NCBI GenBank assembly: GCA_014058105.1
Contig: JACGCM010000604.1
Span: 558,001-622,000 of the forward strand
Reading direction: 5' to 3'
DNA from: Kingdonia uniflora
Lineage: Eukaryota; Streptophyta; Magnoliopsida; Ranunculales; Circaeasteraceae
DNA: 64,000 nt
Shown piece after piece: positions 1 to 10,329 of this stretch (position 1 is the stretch's first letter; the number at the start of each line of letters is the position of its first letter). A model generated the notes under the pieces. That model was not told the DNA's origin. It ran no database searches and saw only the letters and a program-made list of their open reading frames with translations. The translations under genes were made by a program, and so were the position numbers.

Positions 1-574
1 TCACATCCAAGTATTACAATGAACTCTTCACATACATTATCGTCGTAACGAAATGCTCGTACTCTTCGGGAAGCGAGTTCAAGAATAATAGTGTTTTGTC
101 TTCATCGCAAACCATTTCCTCTAGATTCGCCAAGTCGGCTAATAACTTGGTAAAATCATTCAAATGCTCCGATATACTAATTCTTTGCCTTATTGTGAAG
201 CGATAAAGCTTCTTATTCAAATAGAGTCAATTTTGGATGCTCTTCACCAAATACTTCTCCTCTAGAATCCTCCAAATTTTCTTTGCCAAGGTTCTATTCA
301 TTATAAGGTATTTAATGTCTTGAGCCAAACATGAGTGAATTTGACCACAAGCTCTCATGTTCATCTTCTTCCAAACACTTTTCTTTACTTGGTCTGGCTT
401 GTCCTCCAATACCTCATCTAAGTCCAATTGACTTAGCGCATCAATAACCTCGCATTGCCATATGCCAAAGTTATTGCTGTCGTTGAATTTCTTAACTTCA
501 ATCTTTCCATTGTTGAACATCACCGTTGTATTTCTTTTCGGGTCCAAAGAACTCGATTCAACACCATCTCCCAT
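1..574 (-). pseudogene. Ty1/copia gag (UBN2) N-terminal part, broken
   Basis: The minus-strand frame starts at an ATG at 572-574 and reads through a copia Gag N-terminus: a KFNDSNNFGIWQ-type stretch, a KKIWRILEEKYL motif, then LNKKLYRF and LPEEYEHF, all typical of the UBN2/retrotransposon Gag family that coats the element RNA. One in-frame TGA (about 224-226) lies where family members have an Arg codon, so CGA to TGA is the simplest explanation. The frame stays the same on both sides of the stop. The rest of the element lies outside the window to the left. The primer-binding site and LTR sit just upstream (to the right), as expected. Confidence 0.85.
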
Positions 575-672
575 GTTTCCCCCAATTTTATGAACTAACA
601 AAATCAAAACCAAATTAAAATTGAGAAACCCTGAGTTACCGCAAAATTGCGTACAACCGAGGAATCAACCTC

Positions 673-685
673 GCTCTGACACAAA
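673..685 (-). other. Degenerate primer-binding site of the left copia element
   Basis: On the minus strand this reads TTTGTGTCAGAGC, close to the usual plant copia site TGGTATCAGAGC complementary to initiator tRNA-Met. It lies between the gag start (574) and a sequence that ends in CA at 687, which places it at the LTR boundary. Confidence 0.65.
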
Positions 686-686
686 T

Positions 687-1262
687 TGCTGAGTCGCAAG
701 CCCGGAAGCCACAAAATCTAAGTCGATTTGGGTTAGTCACAAACAAGCACAAACAAATAAATACACACAACACCAAGTTTATAGTGGTTTGGCAAATTGC
801 TTACGTCTACTTTTAAGAGAGAGAGTTTATTCATGATCCCAATTATAATCACTCAAACCCAATTAGGATTTCTCACTCAAGAAATCTTCCCCAAATGTTC
901 TCACCATAAGATTATCAAATGGATAGCTCTCAAAGAACTTAAGTCCCCCTTTATATACTAGGGGAACTCTTTACAATCGTCCATATCTCTAGGCAAGTCA
1001 AGGGTTCCAAACAAATCTCAAAATTGTGTTTTTCTGAAGTCTATTCGAACAGACAAATAGTATGTTCAAATAGACTATTTGTATTCGTACTTTTATTAGA
1101 AAAAAAAGTGTTTGGGCTGTTCTGCTCGAATAGAAACATTTTTTGTTCGAACATACCAAATGTCGTTCGAACGACATTAATGAATCTCGTTCGAACGACT
1201 ATGCAAAAAACTCAAAAAAAAAAAACATAAACAAACACAGCCCCACAGTTTCCACATACTTA
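687..1262 (-). repeat. Putative 5' LTR of the left copia element
   Basis: The LTR should end in CA immediately 5' of the primer-binding site on the minus strand, and it does at 687. The outer end is not resolved; I place it near 1,262 from the change in composition after the TTCGAA-rich tract. No second LTR copy is in the window, so the length is an estimate. Confidence 0.45.
1036..1210. repeat. TTCGAA-centred palindromic repeat tract
   Basis: Repeated variants of TATTCGAACAGAC and GTTCGAACGAC, each centred on the palindrome TTCGAA, fill this stretch. A second tract of the same type lies at 34,115-34,380. Both are in or next to LTR-like DNA, so this looks like a lineage-specific LTR component and not a gene. 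Confidence 0.6.
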
Positions 1263-1595
1263 CTTTAGGATCGAACGAACATATTCAATTGGAGCTCTTC
1301 TCCATTGGCCCTAGTGACCATAGGAAACACTAAATTGACCAGAGCTACTAGCAGTCCAAACACATGTATCAGGTAGATAGGGCAGATGGAACACATGAAT
1401 TAATCAGCAAAATCACAACATAACTAATCTTTGGTATCTATATTTTTCTTTTAACAATGGACACTACAATAGACGTAGGATGGAGGGGTTTATGCATTTC
1501 GTCGGGGAGTGTCAAAGAAAATAAATAATGAGAGATGGGGGTCAGAATCAGTTGCCAAACATTTATAATGTACTTCATTTATTTCTGTTGTTTCT
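1263..1595. other. No recognisable gene
   Basis: AT-rich sequence between the putative LTR and the gene-like fragment at 1,596. I see no long frame, repeat or family motif. Confidence 0.5.
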
Positions 1596-1737
1596 TGATG
1601 TAAGGCAACCGAGCGAGCCTCTAAGTACGACTTCTTTATCTCTTAAGTAAATTTATAAGGCTGACTGCTATGACCTTGACATGAAAAACATTAGATGCAT
1701 AATGCTTTCATTAGTACATAAACTGATGCTCCAAATT
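1596..1737 (+). pseudogene. Short gene fragment related, in inverted orientation, to 5,820-5,900
   Basis: The plus strand here reads YDLDMKN followed by a SLVHKL stretch. The minus strand at about 5,820-5,890 encodes YDDLDMKN followed by SLVYKL, with clear nucleotide identity. The first part also resembles plus-strand sequence at 6,612-6,690 (DVR, then an FIFK-type end). The family is not recognised. It ends abruptly at the copia RNase H fragment at 1,741, so the retroelement joins it directly. Confidence 0.5.
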
Positions 1738-1740
1738 TAG

Positions 1741-1980
1741 AAGTATGTGGTCAAGTGTGATAGCCAAAGTGTCATAGACTTGAGTAAAAATGCCACATTT
1801 CACTCAAGGACTAAACATATCGAGATTCAGTATCATTGGATTCGTGATGTGTTGGAAAAGCGCTTAATGAATTTGGATAAAGTTCATGCGGATTTAAATC
1901 CATCCAATATGATGACGAAGGTTCTCGCAAAAGAGAAGTATGAGTTCTTTAGAAGCTTGGTCGGTATAGATACTTGTTAG
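1741..1980 (+). pseudogene. Copia RNase H C-terminus
   Basis: The frame encodes the tail of a copia RNase H: CDSQSVIDLSKN, then HSRTKHIEIQYHWIRD, and a HADLNPSNMMTK stretch, the usual end of the copia polyprotein. Only the last 75 or so residues are present. gag, protease, integrase and reverse transcriptase are absent upstream, so this is a 5'-truncated element. A polypurine tract and an LTR follow. Confidence 0.85.
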
Positions 1981-2039
1981 TACAAGTGGGTTTACCTCCT
2001 TGACAAGGGAAGCCCTCCTCCTGTGTTGGAGGGGGAGAT

Positions 2040-2610
2040 TGTTGGGTAGTCTAACCCATGATGAGGCCCATAAACTTAATGGGGTTAGTTCTGACCATGG
2101 AAAAGGTAAATGGAGACTTTTAGAAAAAAAATCTTGTCCTTTTTAATGTGGTGTGTACTCTTGGAGAAAGTTCTCTCTCAAGAGAGAGAACTTTGGAAAC
2201 CCAACTTGAAGAAAAGAAATTCATATCCATTGGTGTGAGGTGAAGAGAGGAATCAATCCAAGTATTGTTTGTGCTCCAATCAAGCAACAAAAAAACGTGT
2301 TCTCCAACGAGTTTGTCGACGGAAGGGGGTTTGAAGGTGTTCTTTCAAGTTGAAAGTAAACAACATTTAGTTGATTTTGTTTGGGCATACAAAGTGCTGA
2401 ATTTTATTACAACCCTTACGATTGATGACATTTGCAATCTGTTTATTGATATAGTGGATTCGGATTTGCCCCGTGGTTTTTCCATTTCACGTTGAAGGGT
2501 TTCCACATACAAATCGTGTTGTCTTTGCTTGCTTGCTTGTTTATTTTTCGTTAGATTTCTTTTGCTTATCGTCAAATTACACATAATGGGAAAGTCGTGA
2601 TTTTCCAACA
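2040..2610 (+). repeat. 3' LTR of the truncated copia element
   Basis: A purine run (GGAGGGGGAGA, about 2,027-2,037) precedes TGTTGGG at 2,040. The stretch ends with CCAACA at 2,605-2,610, giving a perfect 6-bp terminal inverted repeat TGTTGG/CCAACA. A target duplication cannot be tested because the 5' half is missing. Confidence 0.7.
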
Positions 2611-2684
2611 GAATCGGTCTTGACATAATCATCCAAGAACATCTTCACCTTTAACATTAATAAAAAATGCAAGAAGAATTTTTT

Positions 2685-2804
2685 TTATGGCACAACTTTC
2701 CGGAACTCCAAAGTTATCTCTTCAATACTGCCGCATTCCTCTAATAACTTCAAAATCTTATTCATGATAATCTTTGCAGAAGTGCAATCTATATAAACGA
2801 CATC
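2685..2804 (-). pseudogene. Copy A, exon 2 of an unrecognised duplicated gene (truncated)
   Basis: After a splice acceptor at 2,805, the minus strand encodes LKLLEECGSIEEITLEFRKV and stops at 2,685-2,687. The better-preserved copy B exon at 13,624-14,400 has IIKLIEEKP, then FKEITMQLRKV at the same place, so these are paralogues. Copy A stops where copy B continues for more than 180 further residues, then runs into the copia fragment. Function unknown. Confidence 0.55.
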
Positions 2805-3041
2805 CTACGAGAAAAAAGACAAAATGTGAGAAAACACCTATTCTTAACCCTTTGAAATTTTAAACAATCCCACTAGTCAAAGAGTTCATCATATTTTCTA
2901 TCAAAACATTAGGAATTCATTCAAATGAGAGTTAATATGGTCTGACTTACCGCAATCTTAAAAATAAGAATAATCTACCACAAAAACTTGTGAAATTTTT
3001 TCAAATTTTATGTGAAAATACTAGTAAGAAGAGGAATTGAG

Positions 3042-3586
3042 CAGTGGTGGAGCTAGGAATTTTGGAGAGTGGGGGTTTGGGGCGCGAGCCCCCAATTTTT
3101 TTTTGCATACTATAAATATATACATGTGATTTTCCCTTCTCAAGACTAAAAACATGAGATAGAAAATAAGAACCTGACAAGTGTTTGTATAATATATAGG
3201 AGTCTGAAGTTGTGAGATAAGCTATATAGTATGTACTAGTGGCATCTATTGTTGCTGCCTATGTATTTAAAGGTTATGTGGAATCCATTGTTGCTTTTAA
3301 TTGAGAAAAAATGGAAAATCTTTATAGGGAGGAAAATGACAAGAATTACTTAATATATACACCTATTTTATAGAGAGAAAGATACTAGGAGAAGATTTGG
3401 GTGAAAATAAAAGAGGATAATTAGGAAATCTTTAGGATATCATCAAAACTAGTGAATATAGGCAATTTAGGGGATCCAGAATTCATCACAGTTATTTTCA
3501 GGCTAAATTTCAGGGTAGTTATTGAAGATTTCATAAAATCTCAGTGAGGGCAGCTGCCCCCTCTCGTTCCTATGTGGCTCTGCCAG
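3042..3586. mobile_element. hAT-like MITE, 545 bp
   Basis: It begins CAGTGGTGGAGCTAGG and its other end, read in reverse complement, is CTGGCAGAGCCACATAGG, matching imperfect terminal inverted repeats common in plant hAT-type non-autonomous elements. The flanks GAATTGAG (3,034-3,041) and TAATTGAG (3,587-3,594) form an 8-bp target duplication with one mismatch, the hAT size. The uninterrupted counterpart at about 19,410-19,430 lacks it, which independently supports insertion. No coding capacity. Confidence 0.8.
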
Positions 3587-3594
3587 TAATTGAG

Positions 3595-3661
3595 AGTATA
3601 GGCGTTGTCGTAAGAGTCGTGCCAGAGTCGAAAACCGCTGAGATGCTCATATCTGCAGGGA
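3595..3661 (-). pseudogene. Copy A, exon 1 region of the duplicated gene
   Basis: The minus strand resembles the copy B exon 1 region (19,443-19,480), sharing the stretch with GACAACGCCTAT. Copy A lacks about 24 bp that in copy B supply the ATG and first codons. Loss of the start suggests that copy A is non-functional. Confidence 0.45.
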
Positions 3662-4019
3662 AGTAAAAGCAGAGAAAACAAGATAACTCAATTAATTGAA
3701 ATGCAATAAACAGAGAACCCCTAAATAAATTAAGAGTTGAAACTGGAAGATTACATGTAAACAGAGAAACCCTAAATACAAAATTATATAATATTGGTAG
3801 GGTCTCCCCGAGATGTTTTGGGTTAGGAACTTAGGATTGTGCTGCGCAAATGAATTTTAAAGAAGCACCTCCTCATCTACCCTCCAAAATCCCTCGAGAT
3901 CTGCTGCAGCAAAAAGGACTCCGAGCTCGTTTGTGGTGTCCAGAGGAGGTGGTTACAGGCGGTTTTGGCGTTGGAGGCGACAGAGGTGGTGGTATATAAG
4001 AACGGTTATTCTTTTCTTT

Positions 4020-4195
4020 TTTGAAGGCAAACTAAATGATAGCATTACTAAATCAAAATATTACAATTTACAGGAGTCTGCAAGATCCTGAATACAGACT
4101 GGAATTCTATCATTTGTATACACAGTAGTACAATCTTTCCCTTCAGCACATGACCAAAAGTAACACTTCTAAACCTCCTCTCAGACTATTGGCAG
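4020..4195 (-). pseudogene. LINE RNase H-like tail fragment (copy A)
   Basis: On the minus strand a short frame reads FRSVTFGHVL and the following nucleotides match 19,880-19,990, where the same segment reads SITFGYVPSAVNIAAHE, a form typical of the RNase H tail of plant non-LTR elements. The segment lies at the same relative place beside both copies of the duplicated gene, so it was there before the duplication. Confidence 0.5.
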
Positions 4196-4928
4196 CTTCC
4201 CGTCCAATACCACAGCATTGGTTGATCAAAAAATCTACTAAGTTCTTGCTATATAGATAACACAAAAAGGTCTTTGTCCCCTATTTAAGAATGGTTATTT
4301 GGTTTTAAGTTTTTTGTTATATCTAAAATTAACTTAAAAACAATTGTAAGACCTCTTGTAAAACAACAAACACTAGCCTCTTACAGGCCCATCGAGTAAA
4401 CATTCCAACGGTTTAAGAAGAATTCAAAACGGCTCCTCACTGCAAAATCAAAAAAGTGATATTATTTTTGCTAGCATTGTATTTATACATTGGGCACAAA
4501 GTGCGTGCATAAACACACTAATGGTTGAATGTGATAAACGTTTACATGTTTAGAACAGATAATATACATGTTTATAAATTTGTTCGTGAACTGATCAAGT
4601 ATTTTGAGTGGCATGTTTCTCTTTGAAAGGATGCGCTTTGCAAGGCTGATAAAGAGTGGATTTTTTTTCTACAGTCCGATTATCTCTTTCAAGCCATTCA
4701 ACAACTTAAAAGTCACCTAGGTCCAGCAAGCCATTTATAGATAAATAATATCACTTTGAGTACTAGATATAGATAGAACTCAAAAAGACCAAGTCTAAAT
4801 AGCCCAAATAAGTATTTTCATTTACTACATAAGCGTAAGGTTATGTAGTAATGTATCGACGCCCTTTCTAAACCCCAAAAATGTTCCTTGACAATAGTAA
4901 GAGAGCTCCACACTTGCAATCGATGTCG
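4196..4928. other. No recognisable gene
   Basis: AT-rich spacer. I find no long frame, tRNA, repeat array or transposon end here. Confidence 0.5.
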
Positions 4929-5951
4929 CTAGTCATCATCATCATTCAAGCTGCTACTGCTACTGCTTCTATAGTCGGGGTCTTCACTATCGTAACCACA
5001 CTTCTTGGACATGGACTTGATCCATTCGCGATCGGCCTCGGTGAGCAAGTCTTTCTATTTAAAAGAAGGAAACTGTCAGATTTGTGTTTCAAGTTTGTTG
5101 TACTAGGCTAAGCTTCAATAGGATCTTCTACCATTAAGATATCTAGCTATAACAATACTCAAATCAAAGTTGAAAAAAAAAAAAACAAACCTGTGATACC
5201 ACTTGAGGCATTTGTCGCTCCTTTTCAGTGTACCCACCTGCAAGATAATGATGGCAAGAGATTTATAAAACAACCATACTAACGAAATTTATAGCATTAA
5301 GGAAACATATGCTCATAGGTACATGCATTGTAAAAATGCTTGTTTCAAGTCTACAATGTCTTTTTTGAGCTGAGGGAGCATAGACTCATCTTCAGGCTTA
5401 ATTAGCAACATCTATTTGTTCAAGAAAGTCAATCAACGACGAATCCCTTGTTCCCTCTTTCATATTGTCCCGGCTGCGACTTATGAGGTAACCAAGGCTG
5501 TTGAAGTTAAGGCACCAGGTATGGGTGATGGACAAGGCTGTTGAAGTTAGGCACTAGGTATGGGTGATGGATAAGGATGTAGTTAGGCCACAACCTGTAT
5601 CACCTGTGGCCATAATTTTATCTCTACACTCCATCTCAATCTTTACAGGAATATAGTTCTTGAACTCAAAATGTCCCATAGAGAAGATCAGAAGAGGCTA
5701 CTGAGCATACGAGCAGGGTCATTAGCAATAAAGTCATCATAAATTGTTCTCTTCTCTTTGACATCAAAGTAATGAATAAAAGACTTCAATTTCTTCACTT
5801 GTGCGCACCTATGCAGTTTATATACCAAGGAAAGCGTTATGCTTCTACTGTTTTTCATGTCAAGGTCATCGTAGTCAGCCCTGTGAGGACAACGAATACA
5901 ATGCACAAACTTCCTTAGCTTGGCTAGAAGTTGAGTGCAGATAAGGTACAA
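4929..5951 (-). CDS. Unrecognised multi-exon gene, 3' half
   Basis: Several minus-strand exons with plausible splice sites can be read. The last (4,929-5,054) encodes KDLLTEADREWIKSMSKK, then a Ser run and an Asp run before TAG; such an acidic tail suggests a real C-terminus. The preceding exon 5,191-5,237 encodes GYTEKERQMPQVV between a CTTGCAG acceptor and a GTTTGT donor. Further exons near 5,323-5,470 (KPEDESMLPQLKKDIVDLK) and 5,600-5,951 (YDDLDMKN; MGHFEFKNYIPVKIEME) follow. Some stops interrupt simple reading, so part may be pseudogenic. I do not recognise the family. Confidence 0.5.
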
Positions 5952-7179
5952 TTATTCCGGGTTGTTTGTCAATGGAACCAGTTTCGTCAGTTGCACATTA
6001 ATCTCTTTGAAATAACACACTTTGTAAGGCTTTTCTATCCAATTCAGAATATCATCGATTACACAATACGCATCCTATTATTAGAACCACAAAAACCTTC
6101 AATGAACTTTTATGGCATAAACTTTTATACACATCCTATTAGGGCTTTTCTGAGATATTGTTAATCTAGTAATAATAAGGTACAGAAGACGAATTGAAAG
6201 AAAACTGCCTTAGTGAATTGTCAGACGTTGTAACTTGTAAGACTCATGACCGAATCTGAAGCCACCAAAAAACTCTCATCTCTGCAAAGAAGAACGAAAC
6301 TGAATTGTTTTACTACAAACCCTACCAAGAATAAAACAAAGAAACGTTAAATATATAAAATTAGAGATAGAGAACATTTGTCCTTGATGATTTTGGTTCT
6401 GAGATGCACATCTCTGCAGCATCAATTCCGTTTTTGTTTTGGGTTTAGAACTGATTGAGCAAATTATTTAGAGCATCTCCAACTGTGCCTGAGGTCGAAG
6501 ATTTTGATGTCGGTTTTTTGCGTTTGGCCTTTTACAACACTGAGATCCCCTTCCAGTGAGGTCTACCCTATAACTGTGGATCTCAGTACATGTATAACTG
6601 GTGTTTTCAGATGTAAGGTGGGCGACCGAATGGGTTACTAGCCCTGCCTCTGAGAACGACTTATTTATCTTCAAGTAAATTTGATTTATAAGAAATACTT
6701 GTTGATGTTTGAATGTACTGGTAAGATAAACTAATACCACCACTTCAATGAAAAAGTTAATCCTCTTCAATTGAAAATGTTAATCCCCTTCCTGTGATGT
6801 TACTCTGAAGCAAAGCCTCACACATTAACATGTGATGATTCATTCTCAGTAGCGATGCTAAATAATGAAGCAAGAGCGAAATATCCAAATGCCATAGCAG
6901 ATTTACTTAACATTTGAACAGATTCTATCAATCAGCTGTTCATTGATGCTAATTAAACCGGGATTACCAGTAACTAGATTACTAATTAAAACCCATGTTA
7001 ACAAATAACAAACAACAAAACAAGCAACTCTTCTAAGCACAAGCATAAATCATACCAACCAAGCGCGCAACTCTTTTAACAACCAAGCGCGCAACTCTTT
7101 TAAGCACAAACAAGAATTGCATTCCAGCATAAGAGTCAAGTTACAGGATCCAGTAAATCATCACATACGTTTAATACAA
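5952..7179. other. Spacer with one short repeated fragment
   Basis: About 6,612-6,690 resembles 1,596-1,660 on the same strand (see that entry). A short near-perfect tandem copy of CCAAGCGCGCAACTC occurs at about 7,057-7,100. Otherwise no gene is visible. Confidence 0.4.
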
Positions 7180-7330
7180 CTAATCCAAAACAGATAGTCC
7201 AGGAACTTCATAATTACTATCTCCTTGAACATACAAAAAATCAGGATAAGCGTTCAATTTATTTTTAGCTTCTTTGTCGAATCCAGCAATTGCCCCGGTT
7301 CATCATCTTCAAGGGATTTTCCTAGCTATG
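7180..7330 (-). CDS. Terminal exon of an unrecognised gene
   Basis: The minus strand reads GAIAGFDKEAKNKLN, then FLYVQGDSNYEVPGLSVLD and a TAG at 7,180-7,182. The even composition and hydrophobic pattern look like a true C-terminus. It lies between the copia insertion and the gene at 4,929-5,951; it could be the last exon of copy B, now separated from the exon at 13,624-14,400 by the 6-kb copia. Not assigned to a family. Confidence 0.4.
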
Positions 7331-7414
7331 ACATTTCCGTCTAAGTCGGAGAGGTCCTTGGCTACCGCTCTAGGAAAAAGAAGAGGGAGAATGTAAGAAC
7401 TTTATTGGAACAGG

Positions 7415-7733
7415 TGTTGAAAGTTAAGCTTAATTGGTGCACATTTTTCAAAGCTACTTTGGGCACAAATAAAATATGAGAATGTTCAAGAAAATCGACA
7501 TTTCACATTCTTGTAACCTATTTTCGTTTTCAATTTTGTGTGGTTTATTAGGTTGATGTAAAACCTCTTAAATGGGTAGTGGGGTGTGTAGAAACTTCTC
7601 TAGTACCTATATATAGGTGTAGGGACTTTGTTTTGATATATGAGTTCAAGAATATATCAATATATGAGTGTTATTTGCCTCTTCCTCTTATAATCCGAAA
7701 ATCATCATTTCATTTCATTGTTCATATCCAACA
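7415..7733 (+). repeat. 5' LTR of copia element 1
   Basis: It starts TGTTGAAAG and ends ATCCAACA. It matches the interrupted 3' LTR nearly base for base apart from point changes. Confidence 0.92.
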
Positions 7734-7736
7734 TAG

Positions 7737-7748
7737 TGGCATCAGAGC
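7737..7748 (+). other. Primer-binding site of copia element 1
   Basis: TGGCATCAGAGC, one base from the usual TGGTATCAGAGC complementary to initiator tRNA-Met, lies three bases after the LTR end. Confidence 0.9.
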
Positions 7749-7754
7749 GACGAG

Positions 7755-8766
7755 ATGAAGGATGTCATTTCAAATCCCTCGCCTAACGTAACCAAAGAGA
7801 ATTATGAGAATTGGTGCATCCAAATAAAGGCGCTTCTTGGAGCACAAGATGTGTGGGAAGTTGTTGAGAAGGGGTATATTGAACCCGAAGATGAGAATAC
7901 GCTAGCACAACCTCAAAATAACGCACTCAAATATTCAAGAAAGAGGGACAAAAAAACTCTTTTCTTCATCTATCAAGGGTTAGATGAAACCGCATTTTAG
8001 AAAGTTGCATGTGCAACCTCGTCAAAACAAGTATGAGAAATTCTTGAGAATTCCTACAAAGGTGGTGCGAAGGTGAAGAAGATTCGTCTTCAAACTCTTA
8101 GAGGGGAGTTTGAAGTCTTACGTATAAAGGAGACGAAGTTGGTTTCCGAATATTTCTTTAGAGTGTTGGCGGTTGTGAATCAACTAAAAAGAAATGGCGA
8201 AAGCGTGGAGGATATTCGAGTCGTAGATAAAATTCTACGATCTCTAGATTTGAAGTTTGACTACATTGTAGTAGCTATCGAAGAGTCCTAGGACTTGGAC
8301 CATTGATCAACTCATGGGATCTTTGCAAGCTCACGAAGAAAGGTTCAAAAAGAAGAAGCAAGAACAATTTGAGCAAGTACTCCAAGCAAGTCTTTCTTTA
8401 AAAGAAGGACGTGAAGAATATCAAGGCGACCGAAGTCATGGAAGAGGCCGTGGGCGAGGTCGAGATCGAGGAAGAGGTGGACATGTATTTAACAATGGTG
8501 GGAGAAACTACCAAAACAATTATTCAAGAAGGCGTGGAAAGAGTAATTGGTCATATGGAAGGCAAAGGTACGAAAAACCTCATGAAAACTCTCATGTTCA
8601 ATGTTTTAATTGCAAGAAGTATGAACATTTTGCATGGGAATGCAAGAGCCCTAGCAATATCAATGAGAGAGTTAATTATGTGGAAGAGAAAATTGAGAAT
8701 GAAGAGCCTACATTATTGTTAGCATATAACAATATGGATGGACAAAATGGTGGACGTAATGTGTAG
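7755..8766 (+). pseudogene. Copia 1 gag, with stops and a frameshift
   Basis: The ATG at 7,755 opens a copia Gag (NYENWCIQIKALLGAQ). TAG at 7,998-8,000 replaces a likely Glu codon and a TGA soon after replaces a likely Trp. The frame resumes with [12 protein letters not shown], shifts near 8,291, and continues to an Arg/Gly-rich basic stretch and an intact zinc knuckle [14 protein letters not shown] (CX2CX4HX4C, about 8,608-8,650) that would bind genomic RNA. The stops and frameshift make it unlikely to give full Gag. Confidence 0.88.
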
Positions 8767-10320
8767 TATCTTGACTCCGGCGCAAGCAACCACATGTGTT
8801 GTCAAAGAGAAATGTTTGTTGAACTTGACGAAAAGGTTAATGGGAACGTCACATTTGGAGTCTCATCAAAATTCTGGTGAAGGGGAAAGGTAAAATTTTA
8901 ATTCGATAAAGAATGGGAATCACCAATATATTTCAAATGCCTATTATGTGCCAAATATGAATACCAACATCTTGAGCATAGGACAACTCTTAGAAAAAGG
9001 CTATGATATTTACATGAAGGATCGTAGTCTTTTGTTAAGAGATCAAAAAAGAAATTTGGTCGCGAATGTGACAATGTCAAGAAACTGTATGTTTTTGCTA
9101 AACATTCATAATGATGTTGCTCAATGTTTAAATGTTTGTTATAAAGACTCATCTTGGATATAGCATTGAGATTTGGACACCTCAACTTTGGTGGATTGAA
9201 GTTATTGTCGAAGAAAAAGACGGTGAAAGGTCTACCTTTTATAAAACACCTGGAGCAATTATGTGAAGAATGTCTTTTTGGCAAGCATCTTAGAAAGAGT
9301 TTTCCAAAAGAAGCATCACAAAGAGCAACCAAGCCTCTTCAACTCATTCATACGGACGTGTGTGGACCAATCAATCCAATATCATTTGGTAAGAATCGTT
9401 ATTTTCTTCTCTTCATCGATGACTTCAGCCGAAAGACTTGGGTATATTTTCTTCAAGAAAAATCCGAAGTCTTTGGCGCTTTCAAGAAATTTAAAGCACT
9501 TGTTGAAAAAGAAAGTGGTCATTTTATTAAAGCTTTGAGATCCGATAAAGGAGGCGAATTTACATCTAAAGAATTTGAAAATTATTGTAAAGAACATAGA
9601 ATTCGCCGCCCTTTAATGGTTCCATATACGCCCCAACAAAATGGTGTACCCGAAAGAAAGAATCTAACTATTCTTAATATGGCTTGAAGTATGTTGAAGA
9701 GTAAGTCAATGCCTAAAGAATTTTGGGCCGAGGCTGTAGCTTGTAGTGTCTACTTACAAAATCGTTATTCATAAAGAAGTGTATGGAATATGACACCACA
9801 AGAAGCATGGAGTGGAAGAAAACCCGGTGTGGTGCACTTGCGTGTATTTGGAAGTGTTGCTTATGCACATGTACCCGACCAAAAGAGATCGAAGCTAGAT
9901 GATAAAAGTGCGAAGTATGTCTTTGTGGGCTATGATTCTCTCTCAAAAGGCTACAAATTGTACAATCCCAATGATGGAAAGACAATTGTGAGTAGAGATG
10001 TTGAATTCAACGAAGATGACACGTAGAATTATGATACCAAAGAAGTAGATTATGAGATTTTTGCATGGGACGGAGAAGACATTCAAGCACCTCAAGAATT
10101 TCTGATGTTGACTACTATACCTCAATCTCCATTGCCACAACCTCGTGATGACTCATCATCTTCCAGAGAAAGTTCAAATGAGAAGATACCACAATTTAGA
10201 AGCCTAACAGAGCTTTATGACATAACTCAAGTCATCGATGAAAATGACCAAACATTTATTTTTCTTCTTGCCGATTGTGAACCACTTGGATTTGATGATG
10301 CGGCAGAACATCCAAAGTGA
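8767..10320 (+). pseudogene. Copia 1 protease-integrase region
   Basis: Immediately after a TAG in place of Trp comes [11 protein letters not shown] with an intact D-S-G protease site. The integrase follows: CEECLFGKH zinc-site Cys pair, then the catalytic triad in [16 protein letters not shown] and [11 protein letters not shown] (D, D and E all present), and the C-terminal GYKLYNP segment near 9,950. Stops at 9,685 and 10,024 and other lesions break the frame. Confidence 0.88.
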
Positions 10321-10329
10321 TGAAAAGCC

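Noticed and set aside
4929..5054. Plus-strand frame of about 76 codons at 4,881-5,111
   Set aside because: The minus strand gives a better exon with acceptor site, acidic tail and stop.
8411..8722. Glu/Val-rich frame overlapping copia 1 gag
   Set aside because: Out-of-frame shadow of the Arg/Gly-rich and zinc-knuckle part of gag.
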